A stretch of 47,868 bases of DNA. Source: Schlegelella_A sp038241255. GTDB taxonomy: Bacteria > Pseudomonadota > Gammaproteobacteria > Burkholderiales > Burkholderiaceae_C. Shown here piece by piece: positions 43,756 through 47,868 of this stretch. The stretch is taken from NCBI GenBank assembly GCA_038241255.1, contig JBBRFW010000018.1, positions 1-47,868 of the forward strand, read 5' to 3'. How positions within the stretch are numbered: position 1 is the stretch's first letter; each line of letters starts with the position of its first letter. The notes under the pieces were generated by a model. It had not been told where the DNA came from and ran no database searches. It saw only the letters and a list, made by a program, of their open reading frames with translations. Made by a program: the position numbers and the translations under genes.

Positions 43756-45158
43756 AGCACGCCGTCAAGCACATCCACTTCGTCGGCATCGGCGGGGCCG
43801 GCATGAGCGGCATCGCCGAGATCCTGCACAACCTCGGCTATATGGTTTCCGGCTCCGACCAGAGCGAGAGCGCGACGACGAAAGCGCTCGCCGCGCACGG
43901 CATTCGCGTTTCGATCGGCCACGACGCCGCGCATATCGCCGGCGCCGAGGCGGTCGTGACGTCGAGCGCGGTCAGCTCCGACAACCCGGAGGTCACCGCG
44001 GCGCGCGCCCGGCGCATTCCGGTCGTGCCACGCGCCGTCATGCTCGCCGAGCTGATGCGCCTGAAGCAGGGCATCGCCATCGCCGGCACGCACGGCAAGA
44101 CGACGACCACCTCGCTTGTCACCAGCGTCCTCGCCGAGGCCGGGCTCGATCCGACCTTCGTGATCGGCGGCCGTCTGAATGCCGCAGGCGCCAACTCGCG
44201 CCTCGGCGCGGGCGACTACATCGTCGTCGAGGCCGACGAGTCGGACGCCTCGTTCCTCAACCTGCTGCCCGTGATGGCCGTCGTCACCAACATCGACGCC
44301 GACCACATGGACACCTACGGCCACGACTTCGCGAAGCTGAAGCAGGCCTTCGTCGAGTTCATCCACAAGATGCCGTTCTACGGCGCCGCCATCCTTTGCG
44401 TCGACGATCCCGGCGTGCGCTCGATCATGGCCATGATCTCGCGCCCGGTCGTGACTTACGGCTTAGGCCCCGACGCGATGGTGCGCGCCGTCAATATCGA
44501 GGCGCATGCCGGCACGATGCGCTTCACTGTGCAGCGCAGGAATGGCGTTCGCATGGCTGACCTGCAGGTGACGCTCAACCTGCCGGGCGACCACAACGTG
44601 CTGAACGCGCTTGCGGCGATCGCCGTCGCCGCCGAGCTCGAGCTCGACGACGCCGCGGTCGTCAAGGGCCTGGCCGAATTCACCGGCGTCGGCCGCCGCT
44701 TCCAGCACTACGGCGAGCAGCCGGCGGTCCTGGGCGGCCGCTTTACCCTGATCGACGACTACGGCCACCACCCGGTCGAGATGGCGGCGACGCTGGCGGC
44801 GGCGCGCGGCGCCTATCCGGGCCGGCGCATCGTCCTCGCCTTCCAGCCGCATCGCTACACACGAACGCGCGACTGCTTCGAGGACTTCGTCAAGGTGATC
44901 GGCAGCGCCGACGCGGTCCTACTCGCCGAGGTCTACGCCGCCGGCGAGGCGCCGATCGTCGCCGCCGACGGCCGATCGTTGGCGCGCGCGCTGCGCGTCG
45001 CCGGCAAGGTCGACCCGGTCTTTGTCGACGAGATCGGCGCGATGGCGCAGACGATCGTCGAGCAGGCGCAGCCGGGCGACGTCGTCATCTCGATGGGCGC
45101 CGGGCCGATCGGCAACGTGCCGGCGCAGGTGGTTGAACTGCTGGGGAGACCCGCATGA
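43752..45158 (+). CDS. murC: UDP-N-acetylmuramate--L-alanine ligase MurC
   Basis: A 468-residue cytoplasmic ligase adding the first amino acid, L-alanine, to UDP-MurNAc. Features are HIHFVGIGGAGMSGIAEIL (residues 7-25, UDP site), P-loop GIAIAGTHGKTTTTSLVTSVL (about 112-132), EADESDASFLNLLPVMAVVTNIDADHMDTYG, NLPGDHNVLNALAAIAVA, and DDYGHHPVEMAATLAAAR. Length is close to E. coli MurC (491). The stop overlaps the ddl ATG by ATGA. Confidence 0.96.
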   Translation: MKHAVKHIHFVGIGGAGMSGIAEILHNLGYMVSGSDQSESATTKALAAHGIRVSIGHDAAHIAGAEAVVTSSAVSSDNPEVTAARARRIPVVPRAVMLAELMRLKQGIAIAGTHGKTTTTSLVTSVLAEAGLDPTFVIGGRLNAAGANSRLGAGDYIVVEADESDASFLNLLPVMAVVTNIDADHMDTYGHDFAKLKQAFVEFIHKMPFYGAAILCVDDPGVRSIMAMISRPVVTYGLGPDAMVRAVNIEAHAGTMRFTVQRRNGVRMADLQVTLNLPGDHNVLNALAAIAVAAELELDDAAVVKGLAEFTGVGRRFQHYGEQPAVLGGRFTLIDDYGHHPVEMAATLAAARGAYPGRRIVLAFQPHRYTRTRDCFEDFVKVIGSADAVLLAEVYAAGEAPIVAADGRSLARALRVAGKVDPVFVDEIGAMAQTIVEQAQPGDVVISMGAGPIGNVPAQVVELLGRPA

Positions 45159-46135
45159 GCACGGCCTCGATGAGCGCGATGGGCAAGGTTGCCGTCCTGA
45201 TGGGCGGCACCTCCGCCGAGCGCGAGATCTCGATCCTCTCCGGGACAGGCGTCCTCGCTGCGCTCAGGTCGCAAGGCGTCGACGCGCACGCGTTCGATCC
45301 CGCCGAGCGCGAGCTCGCCGAGCTGAAGCGCGACGGGGTAGCGCGCTGCTTCGTCGCCCTTCACGGCCGTCACGGCGAGGACGGCAGCGTCCAGGGCGCG
45401 CTCGAGCTGCTCGGCATCCCGTACACGGGGTCGGGCGTGATGGCGTCGGCGATCGCGATCGACAAGGTGATGACCAAGCGCATCTGGCTCGCCGAGAGCC
45501 TGCCGACGCCGCGGTTCGTGCGCCTCGCCGCCGACCAGCAGAAGCGCGAGAACCTGCGCGCCGTTCCCGACGTGCTCGGCCTGCCGCTCGTCGTCAAGCC
45601 GCCGCGCGAGGGCTCGTCGATCGGAATCACCAAGGTCGCCGGGTACTCGCAGATGCAGGACGCGGTCGCTCTCGCGGCGAAGTACGACGCCGATGTGCTG
45701 TGCGAGGAGTTCATCGACGGCGACGAGGTGACGTGCCCGGTGCTCGGCGAAGGCGAGGGCGCGCGCGCGCTGCCGGTCGTTCGCATCGTCGCGCCCGACG
45801 GCGCGTACGACTACCAGAACAAGTACTTCACCGACCTCGTCCAATACGAGTGCCCGAGCGGGCTGCCGCTGGAGGAAGAGGCCGAGATCCAGCGCATCGT
45901 CCTGGCCGCCTACCGCCTGCTCGGCTGCCGCGGCTGGGGCCGCGCCGACCTGATGCTGCGCCGCACGGACCGCAAGCCGTTCCTGCTCGAGATGAACACT
46001 TCGCCCGGGATGACCTCGCACTCGCTGGTGCCGATCTCGGCGCGCGCCGGGGGCATCAGCTACGAAGCGCTCTGCCTGCAGCTCCTCGCGGCCGCCGCGC
46101 TGGATTCGACGCCCCCGCCGCGGCCGGGAGCGTGA
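45155..46135 (+). CDS. ddl: D-alanine--D-alanine ligase
   Basis: A 326-residue ATP-grasp enzyme making the D-Ala-D-Ala dipeptide used by MurF. Features are KVAVLMGGTSAEREISILSG at residues 11-30, ALHGRHGEDGSVQGALELLGIPYTGSGVMASAIAIDK, LVVKPPREGSSIGITKV, and GCRGWGRADLMLRRTDRKPFLLEMNTSPGMTSHSLVP with the Mg ligands. This is the DdlB-type position in the dcw cluster. Its stop overlaps a GTG (46132) in frame with ftsQ. Confidence 0.95.
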   Translation: MSTASMSAMGKVAVLMGGTSAEREISILSGTGVLAALRSQGVDAHAFDPAERELAELKRDGVARCFVALHGRHGEDGSVQGALELLGIPYTGSGVMASAIAIDKVMTKRIWLAESLPTPRFVRLAADQQKRENLRAVPDVLGLPLVVKPPREGSSIGITKVAGYSQMQDAVALAAKYDADVLCEEFIDGDEVTCPVLGEGEGARALPVVRIVAPDGAYDYQNKYFTDLVQYECPSGLPLEEEAEIQRIVLAAYRLLGCRGWGRADLMLRRTDRKPFLLEMNTSPGMTSHSLVPISARAGGISYEALCLQLLAAAALDSTPPPRPGA

Positions 46136-46140
46136 CGGCA

Positions 46141-46965
46141 ATGGCCACTGCCACGCCCGCCCCAACGACGATTGCGTCGCTGCCGCCTGACGTGCGCCTG
46201 ATGAACGCGACGGCCGCGGCGCTCGCCGCCATCGCGGCGATCCTGGTCTTGGCGATGGCGGTGATGTGGCTCGCGCGCCAGCCGTTCTTCGCGATCAGCT
46301 CGATCAGCGTCAACGGCGACGTCGGCCGCAACAGCGTCTCGACGATCCGCGCCAATGCCGCGCCCAAGCTCGTCGGCAACTTCATGACCATGGACCTGCG
46401 CGCGGTCCGGCGCGCCTTCGAGTCGGTGCCGTGGGTGCGCCTGGCGGTCGTGCGGCGCGGCTGGCCGAACCGCCTGCGCATCCAGCTCGAGGAGCATCGG
46501 CCGGTCGCGATCTGGGGCATGGAAAGGGGCGCCGAGAAGCTCGTCAACAGCTTCGGCGAAGTCTTCGAGGCCAACGTCGGCGACGTCGAGGACGACGCCC
46601 TGCCGACCCTCGCCGGCCCCGACGGCAGCTCGGCGCACGTGCTCGCCATGCTCGCGCGCGTCGACGCGGGCCTGGCACCACTCGGCGCGCACGTCGAGGC
46701 GCTGACGCTCTCCGGCCGCGGCTCGTGGCAGGTGTCGCTCGACAGCGGCGCTGTCGTCGAACTCGGCCGCGGGAGCGACGACGACGTCCTCGCGCGCGCG
46801 GCCCGCTTCGTCACCACGCTCGACCAGGTGACCTCGCGCTATCACCGCCCGCTCGAGTACGCCGACCTGCGCCACAACGACGGCTACGCAGTGCGGCTCA
46901 AGGGCGTGGCCACCGTGAGCGCCGCCGAAGCCGAGAAGTCGGCCAAGAAGAAAAAGGGAGGCTGA
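46141..46965 (+). CDS. ftsQ: Cell division protein FtsQ
   Basis: A 274-residue bitopic divisome scaffold protein. A short cytoplasmic tail precedes a membrane helix (AALAAIAAILVLAMAVMWLAR, about residues 24-44). The POTRA domain is FFAISSISVNGDVGRNSVSTIR to LEEHRPVAIWG, followed by the FtsQ beta domain, which recruits FtsB/FtsL (MLARVDAGLAPLGAHVEALTLSGRGSWQV, ARFVTTLDQV). The Lys-rich C terminus ends SAKKKKGG. ATG 46141 has GGGAG ten bases upstream. GTG 46132, overlapping the ddl stop, is an in-frame alternative adding three residues. Confidence 0.94.
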   Translation: MATATPAPTTIASLPPDVRLMNATAAALAAIAAILVLAMAVMWLARQPFFAISSISVNGDVGRNSVSTIRANAAPKLVGNFMTMDLRAVRRAFESVPWVRLAVVRRGWPNRLRIQLEEHRPVAIWGMERGAEKLVNSFGEVFEANVGDVEDDALPTLAGPDGSSAHVLAMLARVDAGLAPLGAHVEALTLSGRGSWQVSLDSGAVVELGRGSDDDVLARAARFVTTLDQVTSRYHRPLEYADLRHNDGYAVRLKGVATVSAAEAEKSAKKKKGG

Positions 46966-47048
46966 GATGTTGTACCCCCACGCTCACTTCGTTCGCTCCC
47001 CCCCGAGGGGGTGGTCGGTGCCCTTCGGGCGGTCGGGCGGGCACTGAC
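46966..47048 (+). repeat. REP-like palindromic spacer between ftsQ and ftsA, with a 26-codon micro-ORF
   Basis: The 83-base spacer contains short palindromes: CCCCC...GGGGG around 46977-47011 and a GTGCCC/GGGCAC dyad at 47019-47045. It resembles the short GC-rich repeats scattered between Burkholderiales genes. An ORF starts at ATG 46967 (one base after the ftsQ stop, AAGGGAGG upstream) and ends TGA 47045-47047, one base before the ftsA ATG. It probably keeps ribosomes moving to ftsA despite the structured RNA. Confidence 0.6.
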
Positions 47049-47868
47049 ATGGCGAAGGAAATCAAGGACCTGGTCGTCGGCCTCGACATCGGCACCGCCA
47101 AAGTGATGGCGGTTGTCGCCGAGGTGATGCCCGACGGCGAGCTGCGCATCGCCGGGCTCGGCAGCGCGCCGGCGCACGGCCTGAAGCGCGGCGTCGTCGT
47201 CAACATCGACGCAACGGTGCAGTCGATCCAACAGGCGCTGAAAGAGGCCGAGATGATGGCCGACTGCAAGATCACGCACGTCTACACCGGCATCACCGGC
47301 TCGCACATCCGCGGCCAGAACAGCACGGGCATGGTGATCGTGCGCGACAAGGAGGTGACGCCGGTCGACGTGACGCGCGTCGTCGAGACCGCCAAGGCGA
47401 TCAACATCCCGAACGACCAGCGCCTGCTGCTGGTCGAGCCGCAGGAGTTCGTGATCGACGGCCACGAGGTCAAGGAGCCGATCGGCATGAGCGGCGGCCG
47501 CCTCGAGGTGCGCGTGCACATCGTCACCGGCGCGCAGAGCGCGGCCGAGAACATCGTCAAGTGCGTGCGCCGTTGCGGCCTCGAGGTCGAGCAGCTGGTG
47601 CTCAACCCGAGCGCGTCGAGCCACGCGGTGCTCACCGAGGACGAGAAGGACCTCGGCGTCGCTCTCGTCGACATCGGCGCCGGGACGACCGACGTGGCGA
47701 TCTTCACCGACGGCTCGATCCGCCATACGGCGGTGATCCCGATCGCCGGCGATCTCATCACCAGCGACATCGCGATGGCGTTGCGCACGCCGACCAAGGA
47801 CGCCGAGGAGATCAAGGTCGAGTACGGCGTCGCCAAGCAGCTCCTCGCCGACCCGAACGAGCAGCTCG
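47049..47868 (+). CDS. ftsA: Cell division protein FtsA, 3' truncated by window
   Basis: An actin-like ATPase that tethers FtsZ to the membrane. The window shows the first 273 codons. The start MAKEIKDLVVGLDIGTAKVMAVVAEV has the phosphate-1 motif GLDIGTAKV. The 1C domain follows (AEMMADCKITHVYTGITGSHIRGQNSTGMV, VVETAKAINIP), then GAQSAAENIVKCVRRCGLEVE and the phosphate-2 motif VALVDIGAGTTDVAIFTDG. The frame is open to the last base, so the C-terminal membrane helix is outside. ftsZ is expected downstream. Confidence 0.95.
   Translation, partial: MAKEIKDLVVGLDIGTAKVMAVVAEVMPDGELRIAGLGSAPAHGLKRGVVVNIDATVQSIQQALKEAEMMADCKITHVYTGITGSHIRGQNSTGMVIVRDKEVTPVDVTRVVETAKAINIPNDQRLLLVEPQEFVIDGHEVKEPIGMSGGRLEVRVHIVTGAQSAAENIVKCVRRCGLEVEQLVLNPSASSHAVLTEDEKDLGVALVDIGAGTTDVAIFTDGSIRHTAVIPIAGDLITSDIAMALRTPTKDAEEIKVEYGVAKQLLADPNEQL

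Overview
The window is high-GC chromosomal DNA that looks like a betaproteobacterium, most likely in the order Burkholderiales. The reasons are the complete dcw (division and cell wall) cluster with MurE and MurF fused in one chain, a class A RNase P RNA, DUF1850 paired with a fused TRAP permease, a FadB-like enzyme with the dehydrogenase domain first, and short GC-rich palindromic spacers typical of that order. No tRNA, rRNA, insertion sequence, prophage or CRISPR array was seen. The DNA is densely coding, and no gene-free stretch exceeds 300 bases.

Layout. 1-2333: end of a fused TRAP-type carboxylate transporter plus DUF1850 protein. 2368-5409: N-formylglutamate amidohydrolase-like gene, a glycine-zipper lipoprotein, an HNH endonuclease and a ketopantoate reductase-family gene. 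5487-13716: a TetR regulator with a clear 24-bp operator, followed by a beta-oxidation operon (acyl-CoA dehydrogenase, DUF2147 protein, 3-hydroxyacyl-CoA dehydrogenase/enoyl-CoA hydratase, thiolase, enoyl-CoA hydratase) and a SGNH hydrolase. 13710-16050: acyl-CoA thioesterase and an Atm1-type ABC exporter, divergent. 16213-19420: glutamate/aspartate ABC uptake system gltIJKL. 19435-22595: a broken VOC gene, a LuxR regulator, pyrC and a NYN/OST-HTH protein. 22637-23750: small secreted repeat protein with its terminator, then rnpB. 23802-25668: MFS exporter and NnrU-like protein. 25699-31840: homoprotocatechuate meta-cleavage operon hpaG1-G2-E, a LigA/LigB-type ring-cleavage pair, hpaF-H and a frameshifted hpaI. 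32011-47868: dcw cluster mraZ-rsmH-ftsL-ftsI-murEF-mraY-murD-ftsW-murG-murC-ddl-ftsQ-ftsA (cut by the window end).

Functionally, the first half is catabolism and uptake (organic acids, acyl-CoAs, glutamate/aspartate, aromatic acids). The second half builds the peptidoglycan precursor lipid II and the divisome.

The most unusual structure is a repeated junction design. Where neighbouring genes do not overlap directly, very small ORFs (5-20 codons) often start on the upstream stop codon and stop on the downstream start codon. I found six exact cases, in glt, hpa and dcw, plus a 26-codon relative in the REP-like ftsQ-ftsA spacer. Other points of interest are a roughly 30-residue in-frame repeat insertion inside MurE, five MraZ-type boxes at exact 10-bp spacing over the mra promoter, a LigAB-type dioxygenase in place of the usual HpaD, and three places where single G/C bases appear to be missing (hpaI twice, thiolase start once). 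The missing bases could be assembly errors.
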